DNA from: Actinomycetales bacterium | GTDB taxonomy: Bacteria; Actinomycetota; Actinomycetes; Actinomycetales; Cellulomonadaceae | Assembly (NCBI GenBank): GCA_020444245.1 | Contig: JAHLLI010000021.1 | Span: 1-64,000, forward strand | DNA: 64,000 bases | Direction of reading: 5' to 3' | The notes under the pieces: generated by a model | The model's input: the letters and a program-made list of their open reading frames with translations, nothing else | Told to the model about the DNA's origin: nothing | Databases searched by the model: none | Position numbers and translations under genes: made by a program | In this document: positions 7,184 to 15,960 of the stretch, piece after piece | Numbering within the stretch: position 1 is the first letter of the stretch | Layout of the letters: each line of letters opens with the position of its first letter

Positions 7184-8986
7184 GTGAACCAGCCCGAACC
7201 GGTGCGCACCGTCGCACCCGGCGCCCCCGGCGGGGCGCCCGTCCGTACGTCGGCCCAGGCGGACAGCGGGTTCGTCCCACCGACCCGCCGCCAGATCCTC
7301 GCGATCCTCGGCGGGCTGATGATGGGCATGTTCCTGGCCGCCCTGGACCAGACCATCGTCGCCACCGCGATCCGCACCATCGGCGACGACCTGCACGGCC
7401 TGACCCTGCAGGCCTGGGTCACGACCGCCTACCTGATCACCTCGACGATCTCGACGCCGCTCTACGGCAAGCTCTCCGACATCTACGGGCGCAAGCCGCT
7501 GTACCTGACGTCGATCGGCCTGTTCCTGGCGGGCTCGCTGCTCAGCGGCACGGCCACCTCGATGTACCAGCTCGCCGGCTACCGGGCCCTGCAGGGCCTG
7601 GGCGGCGGCGGCCTGATGTCGCTGGCCATCACGATCCTCGGCGACCTGCTCAGCCCCCGGGAGCGCGCGCGCTACCAGGCGATGTTCCTGGCGGTGTTCG
7701 GCGTCTCCTCGGTCGCCGGGCCGATCATCGGCGGGTTCTTCGCCGACAGCGCCACGGTGTTCGGGATCACCGGCTGGCGGTGGATCTTCCTGGTCAACGT
7801 GCCGCTGGGGATCGCCGGCATGGTGGTCATCAGCCGGGTCCTGCACCTGCCCAGGCACCACGTCGACCACCGGATCGACTGGCAGGGCGCCGTCGCGCTC
7901 GCCGGTGGGCTGATCCCGCTGCTGGTCATCGCCGAGCAGGGCCGCGACTGGGGCTGGTCCTCCGCGGTCGCGTTCCTCTGCTACGGCCTCGGCGTCGTCG
8001 GGATCGCGCTGTTCATCCTCGCCGAGCGCGCCGCCAAGGACGAGGCGCTGCTGCCGCTCCGGCTGTTCCGCAACGCCACGTTCTCGCGCACCGCGATGAT
8101 CAACGTCGTGCTCGGGATGGGCATGTTCGGCGGGATCGCGACGCTGCCGCTGTGGCTGCAGATCGTCAAGGGCATGACGCCGACGCAGGCCGGCCTCGCC
8201 CTGCTGCCGTTCACCGGCGGGATCATGGTCGCCTCGGTGATCGCCGGTCAGACGGTCGGCCACACCGGCCGGTACAAGGTGTTCCCGGTCACCGGGACCG
8301 CGTTCCTGGTGGCGGGCGCCTACCTGCTCTCCCAGCTCGAGCCGTCGTCGCTGTACAGCGACGTGGCGTGGCGCTCGGCGGTGTTCGGGTTCGGCCTGGG
8401 CTTCTGCTTCCAACCGCTGGTGCTCGCGGTGCAGAACGCGGTGCCGCCACGGGACATGGGCACGGCGACGTCGTCCTCGCTGTTCTTCCGGCAGATGGGC
8501 GGGACGCTGGGCACCGCCGTGTTCCTCTCGATCCTGTTCTCCACCGTCGGGACCAAGATCGGTGCGGCGTTCCAGGCCGCCGCGAAGACCCCGGAGTTCC
8601 AGGCGGCGCTGGCGGACAAGGCGGTGACCGGCAACCCCGCGAACGCCCCGGTGCTCGACGCGCTGGCGAACCCGTCGAGCGCGAACATCTCGCTCAACGA
8701 CTCCTCGTTCATCGCCCACCTCGACCCGCGGCTCGCGGCGCCGATCCTGCAGGGCTTCTCCGACTCGGTCGCGCTGGTGATGCTCACCGCCGCCGCGGTA
8801 CTGGTGGTCGGGTTCCTGCTCTCGTGGTTCGTGCCCGAGCTGCCGCTGCGGATGGTGTCCGGCATCCAGAGCCGGATGGAGGAGGACGCGGAGGCGCTCG
8901 CCGAGGCCGCGATCGGCGGCCTGCCGCCGGAGGACGTGGCGGGCGACGCCGCCGATGATCCACCCGGAGACGCAACTCGGGGGTGA
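7184..8986 (+). CDS. DHA2-family MFS multidrug transporter (EmrB/QacA type)
   Basis: The 600-residue protein has about 14 predicted transmembrane helices. The family signatures LDQTIVATAIRTIGDDL (helix 1) and GKLSDIYGRKPLYL (motif A, loop 2-3) are present. A long extracytoplasmic loop, about residues 455-510, and an acidic cytoplasmic tail (EEDAEALAEAAIGG) follow. It should export drugs or toxic amphiphiles using the proton gradient. It starts at GTG 7184 with no Shine-Dalgarno but a -10-like box just upstream. It converges with the phosphoesterase gene through a shared hairpin. No regulator gene is adjacent. Confidence 0.92.
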   Translation: MNQPEPVRTVAPGAPGGAPVRTSAQADSGFVPPTRRQILAILGGLMMGMFLAALDQTIVATAIRTIGDDLHGLTLQAWVTTAYLITSTISTPLYGKLSDIYGRKPLYLTSIGLFLAGSLLSGTATSMYQLAGYRALQGLGGGGLMSLAITILGDLLSPRERARYQAMFLAVFGVSSVAGPIIGGFFADSATVFGITGWRWIFLVNVPLGIAGMVVISRVLHLPRHHVDHRIDWQGAVALAGGLIPLLVIAEQGRDWGWSSAVAFLCYGLGVVGIALFILAERAAKDEALLPLRLFRNATFSRTAMINVVLGMGMFGGIATLPLWLQIVKGMTPTQAGLALLPFTGGIMVASVIAGQTVGHTGRYKVFPVTGTAFLVAGAYLLSQLEPSSLYSDVAWRSAVFGFGLGFCFQPLVLAVQNAVPPRDMGTATSSSLFFRQMGGTLGTAVFLSILFSTVGTKIGAAFQAAAKTPEFQAALADKAVTGNPANAPVLDALANPSSANISLNDSSFIAHLDPRLAAPILQGFSDSVALVMLTAAAVLVVGFLLSWFVPELPLRMVSGIQSRMEEDAEALAEAAIGGLPPEDVAGDAADDPPGDATRG

Positions 8987-9009
8987 CGGTCGCGCCGCCA
9001 CCCCCGAGT
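8975..9009. terminator. Bidirectional hairpin between convergent genes
   Basis: Perfect 11-bp arms ACTCGGGGGTG and CACCCCCGAGT with a 13-base loop span the MFS stop codon (8984-8986). The element faces the phosphoesterase 3' end at 9041. There is no U tract on either side. Confidence 0.55.
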
Positions 9010-9040
9010 CTCGGCCGGCCACACCGACCGTCCCCTGCGG

Positions 9041-10720
9041 TCAGACGGGCTCGTCGCCGTCCCGGTCGTGGCCGTGGCCGTGGCCGCGCAGGTGCCCGGC
9101 GTCACGGCCGGACGCAACCGAGCCGTCGGAGTTGAGCAGCACCCGCGGGGCGCGGGCGTGGTGGAAGTCGAGCATCCCCAGCAGCGACCCGGCGCGCGCG
9201 TCGGCCGACGCGTCACCGATCCGGCCCAGGCCCCAGTTGTCCTCGATCAGCTTGAGGACGGAGGCCTGCTCGGTCTGGGTGTGGTCGACGTAGTCCGTCT
9301 TGGCGAACGGCGAGATGACCAGCAGCGGCTGGCGGGTACCCGGGCCGCAACGGTCCTGGTAGCCACCCGCGACGCCGACCGTGGCAGCGGCGTCCGTGCA
9401 GATCGCCGCGTCGTGGGCCGAGTCCGTCGAGCCGTTGAGGATCTTCGCCGCGACGTGGTCGTACCAGCCGTCGGAGTCGTCGTACAGCACGACGATCGCC
9501 GTCGAGCTCCAGAACCTCGAGGTCTGGATCGCGTTGATCTGCTTGACCAGGAAGTCCTGCTCGTCCAGCGGGTCGGAGTACGCCGCGTGGCCGTCCTGGT
9601 ACGCCGGCGCCTTGAGGAAGCTCACGGCCGGCAGGTTCCCGGCGGCGAGCGCGGCGTCGAAGTCGCTCATGTCGTACTGGTGGTTGGCCTGGTCGGTGCG
9701 CCCGATCATCGCCACCGAGGTGGGCGGCAGGTGGTGCGGGTTGGACGTCGAGGCGTAGTACTCGAACGGGTTGTGGTGCGGGCTGTAGTCCGTCGAGGAC
9801 ACCCCGGCGACGTTGTCGTGGCTCGTGCCGCACACGGCCTTGGTGCCGGTGGCCGCGTCGTAGGCGGTGGTGGGCCGGAAGCCGCCCTGGAACCAGCCCC
9901 AGGTCACGCCCTTGGCGTCGAGCAGGTCACCGACGTTGCGCCCGTGCATCACGGCGAGGTTGTAGCTCTTGGTGCCGTTGGCGTTCGCGCAGTCGTCGTA
10001 GTACGGGTCCGGGTCGTTGATGACGGTACCGACGCCGTTCGCGTCCGGGGAGACCACGGCGTAGGAGTCGGCGGTCGGGGTGCCGCCCGGCGTCATCGCG
10101 GTCGCACCGTGCGTCTGCCCGGAGACCAGGTTGAGGGCGCCCGGCGTCGACGGCCCGAAGGTGGTCGAGTACGAGTTGTCCGACATGGCGTAGTGCTGCG
10201 CGTAGTTCCACAGCGCCGTCACGGTGTTGCCGTCGTAGTAGTCCATCGTCAGGCCCGGCGCGCCGTACATCGGGCTCGAGCAGGTGTCGCGCGAGGTGTT
10301 CTCCACGAACAGGTTCATCAGCCCGCCGTTGAACGCCTTCTGCTCGGCCGAGTAGCCGTGGTCCTGGTCGCAGGTCACGGCCTGCTCCGGGCCCAGCCGC
10401 TGCGGGTCGTAGGCGTTCGGGTTGCCGGTCAGCAGGCCGGCGTTCGCGAGGTTGTCGACGGCCGGCGTGTGTGCCGACGCGGTGAACGTCGTGCCGTCGG
10501 TGTTGGCCGCGTTCGGGTATGTCGCGAAGTAGTGATCGAAGGAGACGTTCTCCTGGAAGATCACCACGAGGTGCTTGATCGGCGTCGTCGTGGCCACCTC
10601 GCGTCGCGAGCGATGGTGCGGCGCGCCGTGCGCCGAGGCCACGCCGGGGGTCGCGACGAGTGCCGCGACGCCCAGGCCGAGGGCCAGGGCTGCCAAGCGA
10701 GAGCGCTGTGCTGAAGGCAC
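9041..10720 (-). CDS. Secreted phosphoesterase / phospholipase C-like acid phosphatase family
   Basis: The 559-residue exported protein has a Sec signal peptide (residues 1-31, ending VASA). The mature phosphoesterase domain of the phospholipase C/AcpA superfamily begins with HLVVIFQENVSFDHYFATY, the metal-binding Glu-Asn and the SFDHYF signature. IVVLYDDSDGWYDHV near residue 415 supplies further metal ligands. It should hydrolyse phosphomonoesters or phospholipid head groups outside the cell. The GTG at 10720 follows GAGGAG. A direct repeat of TTCACC with 11-base period lies 90-105 bases upstream on its strand and suggests control by phosphate starvation. The C-terminus is His/Gly-rich (HLRGHGHGHDRDGDE). 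Confidence 0.88.
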   Translation of the reverse strand: MPSAQRSRLAALALGLGVAALVATPGVASAHGAPHHRSRREVATTTPIKHLVVIFQENVSFDHYFATYPNAANTDGTTFTASAHTPAVDNLANAGLLTGNPNAYDPQRLGPEQAVTCDQDHGYSAEQKAFNGGLMNLFVENTSRDTCSSPMYGAPGLTMDYYDGNTVTALWNYAQHYAMSDNSYSTTFGPSTPGALNLVSGQTHGATAMTPGGTPTADSYAVVSPDANGVGTVINDPDPYYDDCANANGTKSYNLAVMHGRNVGDLLDAKGVTWGWFQGGFRPTTAYDAATGTKAVCGTSHDNVAGVSSTDYSPHHNPFEYYASTSNPHHLPPTSVAMIGRTDQANHQYDMSDFDAALAAGNLPAVSFLKAPAYQDGHAAYSDPLDEQDFLVKQINAIQTSRFWSSTAIVVLYDDSDGWYDHVAAKILNGSTDSAHDAAICTDAAATVGVAGGYQDRCGPGTRQPLLVISPFAKTDYVDHTQTEQASVLKLIEDNWGLGRIGDASADARAGSLLGMLDFHHARAPRVLLNSDGSVASGRDAGHLRGHGHGHDRDGDEPV

Positions 10721-10790
10721 GGGTCGTGCTCCTCTCCGAAGGGGTGCGGGGCTGGTGCCCCACCCCCGAAGGTTGGCCCCGTCACCCGGT

Positions 10791-10824
10791 TTTCACCGGT
10801 ACGGGCCGGTGAAAGAACGGTGAA
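10791..10824 (-). promoter_or_regulatory. PHO-box-like direct repeat upstream of phosphoesterase
   Basis: On the minus strand TTCACC occurs at 10824-10819 and 10813-10808 with an 11-base period, the geometry of actinobacterial PhoP boxes (GTTCACC repeats). An inverted third copy at 10792-10797 makes a perfect dyad TTCACCGG-tacggg-CCGGTGAA. It lies 70-105 bases upstream of the phosphoesterase start. Confidence 0.5.
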
Positions 10825-11040
10825 GGGAGGGTGGACGCCAGGCGGCCGAGCAGGGCCTCGTGCTCGGGGGTTCGCGCCGCTGCACAGCGCGCCCTCAGCG
10901 TGCGTGGAGCCCCTGGTCAGCGCACGCGCAGCCCTCGGTCAGCCCACGTGCAGCGCGTCCTGTCACCACACCCCGCAACCCATCGCTCGACCGCCCGTCA
11001 ACCGTCGCCCGTCGCTGGTCGCCGAGGCGGCGGTGCGGGC

Positions 11041-11072
11041 GGGCGTGGGTGGGGCGGGTGGGGTGGGCGGGG
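11041..11072 (+). other. G-quadruplex-prone run
   Basis: Seven runs of three or four G separated by one or two bases occupy the plus strand immediately after the stop codon of the minus-strand GMC gene. The transcript of that gene would be C-rich here, so any quadruplex would form in the DNA non-template strand or in an opposing transcript. Confidence 0.5.
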
Positions 11073-12770
11073 TCAGGCGGGGGCGGGGACCGCCGGGGTG
11101 GCGGGCGGCACCGGGGCGAGGCGGCGGTAGGGCTCGCCGAGGGGCGGGCGGAGATCGGGCTCGCCACGGTTGGGCCACAGCGCCATCGCGCGCTCGGCCT
11201 GCGCGGTGATGGTCAGCGACGGGTTCACCCCGAGGTTGGCCGCGACGCTCGACCCGTCCAGCACGTGCAGGCCCGGGTGCCCGAACGCCCGGTGGTAGGC
11301 GTCGACGACGCCGGTCTGCGCCGAGTCCCCGATCACGCAGCCGCCCAGCAGGTGCGCCGTCATCGGGACGTCGAGGATCTCCCCGACGCTGCTGCCCGGG
11401 AACCCGCGCACCAGCCGCGCGGCCCGCGTCATCGCCTCGTACCCGGCGGGGATCCACGTCGGGTTCGGCGCGCCGCCCTGCCGCGAGGTCACGTGCAGCC
11501 CGCGCAGCAGCGAGCGCTTCGCACTCAGGGTGAGCGACGCGTCGGTCGACTGCATGACCAGCCCGATGATGGTGCGCTCCGACCAGTGCCGGATGCCCAG
11601 CACCAGCGACGGCAGCCGCAGCGGGTGCCGGACCAGCTGACCGAGCCAACGTGCCCAGCGCGGCACCCCGCCGCCCCCGGGCGTGCCCACCGTGGACAGC
11701 AGGGCCATGAGGTTCGACCCGGCGGCGTACCGGACGGGCTCGACGTGGGTGTGCGGCTCGGGGTGGAACGACGACGTGATCGCGACGCCGCGCGAGTAGT
11801 CGGCCTCGCGGCGGTGCCGCATCGCCGCGGTCGCCCCGCCCAGGGCCTCGCTGTTGGTGCGGGTCAGCTCGCCCAGCCGGTCGGACAGGTGCGGGAGCGT
11901 CCCGGTCGCCTTCATCCGGTGCAGCAGCTGCTGGGTGCCCCACGCCCCCGCGGCGAGCACCACCTGGTCCGCGGTGAACGTCCGCGCCGTCCGCGCGCTG
12001 CGCCAGGCTCCGGTGCGCTGCGTGCGCACCGTCCAGCCGCCCCTGGACCGCGGAGCCAGCCAGGTCACGGTGGTGAGCGGCTCGATGCGCACCCCGGCGC
12101 GCTCGGCGAGGTACAGGTAGTTCTTGACCAGGGTGTTCTTGGCCCCGTACCGGCACCCCGTCATGCAGCCGCCGCACTCGGTGCACCCGGTGCGCGCCGG
12201 CCCCGCCCCACCGAAGTACGGGTCCGGCACGGTGACGCCCGGCTCGGTGCGCCCCTCACGGCCGAAGAACACGCCCACGGGCGCGAGCCGGAACGTGTGC
12301 CCTACGCCCATCTCCTCCGCGACCTGGCGCATCACCCGGTCCGACGCGGTCATGGTGGGGTTGGGCACGACGCCGAGCATCCGCTCGGCCGTCGCGTAGT
12401 GCGGGTCGAGCTCGTCGCGCCAGTCGGTGAGGTCCGCCCACTGGGGGTCCGCGTAGTACTCGTCCGGCGCCCGGTACAGGGTGTTCGCGTAGACCAGCGA
12501 CCCGCCGCCCACGCCCGCCCCGGCCAGCACCACGACGTGCGGCAGCGCGTGCAGCCGCTGGATCCCGAAGCAGCCCAGGCGCGGCGCCCACAGGAAGCGC
12601 CGCACGTCCCAGCTGGACCGCGCGAACTCGTCGTCGGCGAACCGCCTGCCCGCCTCGAGCACCAGCACGGAGTAGCCCTTCTCCGCGAGCCGGAGCGCCG
12701 CGACGGACCCGCCGAAGCCGCTGCCGACCACGATCACGTCGACGTGGTCGGGTGCGACGGCCGCGCTCAC
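11073..12770 (-). CDS. GMC-family FAD oxidoreductase (cholesterol-oxidase-like)
   Basis: The 565-residue protein opens with an FAD-binding Rossmann motif (VIVVGSGFGGSVAALRLAEK, residues 11-30) and VLVLEAG. The GMC signature AGVGGGSLVYANTLY follows. Around residue 200 a Cys cluster C-x2-C-x2-C-x3-C (CTECGGCMTGC) precedes RYGAKNTL. I recall this as a feature of the ChoD-like branch; whether it binds iron-sulfur is not settled by sequence. LGGCVIGD and VNPSLTITAQAERA close the FAD domain. GTG 12770 overlaps the dehydrogenase stop by four bases (GTGA), so the two are translationally coupled. The likely substrate is an alcohol or sterol; the exact one cannot be read. Confidence 0.88.
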   Translation of the reverse strand: MSAAVAPDHVDVIVVGSGFGGSVAALRLAEKGYSVLVLEAGRRFADDEFARSSWDVRRFLWAPRLGCFGIQRLHALPHVVVLAGAGVGGGSLVYANTLYRAPDEYYADPQWADLTDWRDELDPHYATAERMLGVVPNPTMTASDRVMRQVAEEMGVGHTFRLAPVGVFFGREGRTEPGVTVPDPYFGGAGPARTGCTECGGCMTGCRYGAKNTLVKNYLYLAERAGVRIEPLTTVTWLAPRSRGGWTVRTQRTGAWRSARTARTFTADQVVLAAGAWGTQQLLHRMKATGTLPHLSDRLGELTRTNSEALGGATAAMRHRREADYSRGVAITSSFHPEPHTHVEPVRYAAGSNLMALLSTVGTPGGGGVPRWARWLGQLVRHPLRLPSLVLGIRHWSERTIIGLVMQSTDASLTLSAKRSLLRGLHVTSRQGGAPNPTWIPAGYEAMTRAARLVRGFPGSSVGEILDVPMTAHLLGGCVIGDSAQTGVVDAYHRAFGHPGLHVLDGSSVAANLGVNPSLTITAQAERAMALWPNRGEPDLRPPLGEPYRRLAPVPPATPAVPAPA

Positions 12771-14383
12771 CGACGCACCACCGGCAGTCGGCGCACCAGC
12801 CCGAGGTAGGCAGTGAGGAACCGCGCGTACCGCTCGGCCCCCACACCCGGGAGGTATCCGGCCGGCACCAGGTGCTGCACCGCGACGGTCTGGGACTCGG
12901 TCCAGGTGAGCAGGCCCTCGTGGCCGTGCCGACGGCCCTGCCCGGAGTCCCGGGTCCCGCCCATCGGGGCGGCATGGCTGGCCCAGGCCGACGTGTAGCC
13001 CTCGTTGATGTTGACAGTGCCCACGTGCAGCCTGCGCGCCAACCGCCGGGCCGTCCGCACCGGACCCCAGATGCTCGCGTTGAGCCCGTAGGCGGAGTCG
13101 TCGGCCCGGACCACGGCCTCGTCGGCGTCGGCGACCCGGTACACGCTGACCACCGGGCCGAAGGTCTCGTCGCGGCAGAGCGTCATCCCCTCGGTCACGC
13201 CGGCCAGGACCGTCGGGGCGTAGGCGAGCGGACCGACCTCCGGCAGCGGGTGGCCGCCGGTGAGCACGGTGGCACCCTTCGCGACCGCGTCGGCGACGTG
13301 CTCGGCCACTCGGGCGAGCTGCGACGGTGCGGTGAGCGAACCCATCTCCGCGTCCCACCCGGTGCCGACCCGCATCCGCTGCACCCGCTCGACGAACGCG
13401 GGGACGAACGCGTCGTAGATCGCGTCGGTCACGTAGAGCCGCTCCATCGAGATGCACAGCTGCCCCGCGTTGGCGAAGCACGCGTGCACGGCACCCTCCA
13501 CCGTCCGGTCGAGGTCGGCGCCAGGCAGCACGACCATGGCGTTCTTGCCGCCCAGCTCCGCGGAGAAGGTGATGAGCCGGCGCGCACACTGCTCGGCCAG
13601 GACCCGGCCGGTCGCAGTGGACCCGGTGAACATCAGCGCGTCCACCGCCCCGACGATCGTCGGGCCGAGCGCCGAGCCCGCGCCGGTGACCACCTGGACG
13701 AGGTCCCGTGGCACACCCGCGCGGTACATCAGGTCGAGCAGCGCCAGCGCGCAGAACGGGGTCTCGGAGTCGGGCTTGTGCAGGATGCCGTTGCCCGCGA
13801 GCAGGGCCGGCAGCGCATCGGACGACGCGAGCGTCAGCGGGTAGTTCCACGGGCTGATGACGCCGACCACGCCCTTGGGCCGGCGGTGCACCGTGGTCCT
13901 GGTGACCAGCGGCAGCGCGCCCGCCACCCGGCGCGGACCGAGCACCCGCGGGGCCGCGCCCGCGAACCAGCGGGCGGCGAGCGCGATGTCGGCGAGCTCC
14001 TCGAACGCGTCCCGACGCGCCTTGCCCGCCTCGAGCACCGCGATGTCCATGAGCGCGTCCTGCTCGGCCATCACGAGCGCGCCGAACCGGGACACGATCG
14101 CCGCGCGCTCCCGCAGCGGCCTGGCCGCCCACTCGCGCTGTGCGATCCGTACCCGCGCCGCCGCGGCCTCGACGTCCTGCGTGCTGCACACGGGGATGCG
14201 GCCGAACACCCTCCCGTCCAGCGGGCTGACCACCTCACGGTCCGCCAGGCCGTCGGTCGCGACGAGCGCCGCGAGGCGCGCGAGGTGGGCAGGGTCGACG
14301 GTGGGTCGCTCCGCACCGCGGACCGTTCCGTCGGCGGGCCGATCGGTGGTGCGCGGAGCCGGATCCGCGGCGACGTCGCTCAC
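12767..14383 (-). CDS. Succinic semialdehyde dehydrogenase (NADP-type, GabD2-like)
   Basis: The 538-residue aldehyde dehydrogenase has Asn180 in PWNYPLT, general base Glu276 in ELGGKN and nucleophile Cys310 in NAGQLCISMERL. The Cys-Ile-Ser-Met-Glu context and the MGGTRDSGQGRRHGHEGLLTWTESQTVAVQ tail resemble the actinobacterial succinate-semialdehyde group (the tail runs over about 30 residues near 485-515). It should oxidise succinic or another semialdehyde to the acid. GTG 14383 is preceded by GGGAG. It is the first gene of a two-gene operon with the GMC oxidoreductase, which suggests an alcohol-to-acid relay; this is inference. Confidence 0.85.
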   Translation of the reverse strand: MSDVAADPAPRTTDRPADGTVRGAERPTVDPAHLARLAALVATDGLADREVVSPLDGRVFGRIPVCSTQDVEAAAARVRIAQREWAARPLRERAAIVSRFGALVMAEQDALMDIAVLEAGKARRDAFEELADIALAARWFAGAAPRVLGPRRVAGALPLVTRTTVHRRPKGVVGVISPWNYPLTLASSDALPALLAGNGILHKPDSETPFCALALLDLMYRAGVPRDLVQVVTGAGSALGPTIVGAVDALMFTGSTATGRVLAEQCARRLITFSAELGGKNAMVVLPGADLDRTVEGAVHACFANAGQLCISMERLYVTDAIYDAFVPAFVERVQRMRVGTGWDAEMGSLTAPSQLARVAEHVADAVAKGATVLTGGHPLPEVGPLAYAPTVLAGVTEGMTLCRDETFGPVVSVYRVADADEAVVRADDSAYGLNASIWGPVRTARRLARRLHVGTVNINEGYTSAWASHAAPMGGTRDSGQGRRHGHEGLLTWTESQTVAVQHLVPAGYLPGVGAERYARFLTAYLGLVRRLPVVRR

Positions 14384-14460
14384 AAGGGCTCCCGTGACGT
14401 GGGGGTGATCGCCCTCAGCGTGGTGACCGCGCCCGCCCGGCGCAACTCGCTCCGGCGCGA

Positions 14461-15960
14461 TCAGTCTCCGACCGGTGCCGCCAGGGCGCCGCTGGAGTCG
14501 ATGTAGAGCCAGGTGCGGTGCTCCGCTCCCGGTCCGCTGACCACCGACGGCGCCTGCCAGGCGGGCCCGGCCAGGGGCGGCACCAGCACTGTCGTGGCCC
14601 CGTCGGCACCGTCCCAGCTGATCAAGGAGAGGGACTCGCTCCCGGGATCCGCGAAGGAGACGTTCGCGTCCTCGTCGAAGGAGACGACGACCGTGCCGTG
14701 CACCCACATGGTTCCCTGAACGGGGGCCTCGACGGGGGTCGCGGTCGTGGCGCTCATCCGCATGACGGGCGCGGCGGCGGACCCGTTCGCGAGGGTGACC
14801 CCGTCCTCGACGGCGACCACCACCGTCCCGTCCGGACGGCCGACCACTGGCGTGATGCCCCGCCAGCTCGTGGACGGCTTCAGCGGGAGCTGCCAGGTGG
14901 ACGCACCAGGGCTCGCGACGTACCAGCCCGAGCCGGGGCAGCTGGCGACGACGGAGCCCGTCGCGTCCAGCCAGCCCTCGACCCAGCACGTGACGCCGGG
15001 CAGCTCGACCGGAGCGCGGACCTTCAGCGTGTGGGGGTCTCGCCACTGCGGCGCCAAGCCCCACTCCAGCTGCTTCGTCAGACTGGAGGTTCCGGTGTCC
15101 AGCAGCAGGTTCCCGTCCGGGGTCGGGGTCAGGGAGACCGGGCCGTCGATGGATGCCGTGACCTCCCCGGCCAGGGTGCGCCGCTCGCCCAGCCCGGTGC
15201 CGTCACCGGACATCGAGACGATCAGGTCCGTCGTGCCGTCGCCCGCGAAGGCCACCCGGACGTCCACGTCGACCAGCCCCGCGTCGGCGGCGATGCCCTC
15301 GAGGTCGACGGGGGTGGTGGCGCCGGTCTCCAGGTCCACGACGACGACGGAGATGGGGGCCGGGATCGGGATGTTCGCGTTCTCGGTCGCCAGCGCCAGG
15401 CTCGTGCCGGGGAGCCACTCGATGAGGCTGGGGTCGTCGCCGGGCAGATCCGGGAGCTGGTACCGGACGCCGGTCGGGTCGATGAGGTAGTTCGCCGTGA
15501 CGGTGCGGTCGTAGGTCTGGCGATCGGAGGTGGCGCTCACCTCGACGATCAACCAGGAGGCGTCGGTGGTCGCCAGCAGCCCGCGCGTCAACGGCTCAGC
15601 CGTCGGCAGCAGCGGGTCGACCGTGGGGGTGGACAGCACCTCGGCCTTCGGCGGCGCGCTGGTCGAGGGTGTGGATGCGGTGGCCGTCGGCGTGGCGGTC
15701 GGCGACGGGGCGATGGTCTGCGTGGGGGCGTTGGTCTGCGTGGGGGCGGCCGGCGGGGGCGGCGTGCCACCGAGGTCCAGCAAGGACACGGCCAGCACCC
15801 CGGCCGCCGCCGCACCTGCCAGGCCGGCCAGCACCGTCCCGGTGACCCATCGGCGACCACGCCTGGTCTCGGCCAGGACGGAGTCCAGCTCGGCGTCCGC
15901 CAGCCCGCCGTGGCCGGCGGCACCGGCGGCGATCTGCTCCAGAGCGTCGGTGAGGTTCAT
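14461..15960 (-). CDS. SigE-linked membrane-anchored putative sensor/anti-sigma partner
   Basis: The 499-residue protein has a 40-residue cytoplasmic segment (MNLTDALEQIAAGAAGHG ... ETRRGRRW) and one membrane helix (about 41-62). A Thr/Pro linker (65-105) leads to a large extracytoplasmic beta-rich domain with repeated strand-turn motifs (VVVVDLETGATTPVDL, WYVASPGASTWQLPL). Its ATG overlaps the sigma stop by four bases. Position and topology suggest an anti-sigma or sensor, but no zinc motif or known anti-sigma domain is visible. Residues from about 95 on are paralogous to the divergent lipoprotein at 16639-17895, in places almost identical. Confidence 0.75.
   Translation of the reverse strand: MNLTDALEQIAAGAAGHGGLADAELDSVLAETRRGRRWVTGTVLAGLAGAAAAGVLAVSLLDLGGTPPPPAAPTQTNAPTQTIAPSPTATPTATASTPSTSAPPKAEVLSTPTVDPLLPTAEPLTRGLLATTDASWLIVEVSATSDRQTYDRTVTANYLIDPTGVRYQLPDLPGDDPSLIEWLPGTSLALATENANIPIPAPISVVVVDLETGATTPVDLEGIAADAGLVDVDVRVAFAGDGTTDLIVSMSGDGTGLGERRTLAGEVTASIDGPVSLTPTPDGNLLLDTGTSSLTKQLEWGLAPQWRDPHTLKVRAPVELPGVTCWVEGWLDATGSVVASCPGSGWYVASPGASTWQLPLKPSTSWRGITPVVGRPDGTVVVAVEDGVTLANGSAAAPVMRMSATTATPVEAPVQGTMWVHGTVVVSFDEDANVSFADPGSESLSLISWDGADGATTVLVPPLAGPAWQAPSVVSGPGAEHRTWLYIDSSGALAAPVGD

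Larger units (their letters stand above)
10721..11072. other. Intergenic region between phosphoesterase and GMC genes
   Basis: This 352-base stretch holds the PHO-box-like repeats near 10791-10824 and a G-rich run at 11041-11072. Between them I see no convincing reading frame, tRNA or terminator with a U tract. The segment 10860-10970 has short repeats of gcgcgc/gtgcag composition only. Confidence 0.5.

Noticed and set aside
10860-12809. A 649-codon plus-strand open frame opposite the GMC oxidoreductase gene
   Set aside because: It has no recognisable domain, is Arg/His/Gly-rich and is the expected mirror of a high-GC gene. The minus strand encodes an intact FAD enzyme.
11073-14189. One very long minus-strand frame joining the region of the dehydrogenase to the GMC enzyme
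   Set aside because: The upstream two-thirds is the wrong frame of the semialdehyde dehydrogenase; the GMC protein proper begins at GTG 12770.
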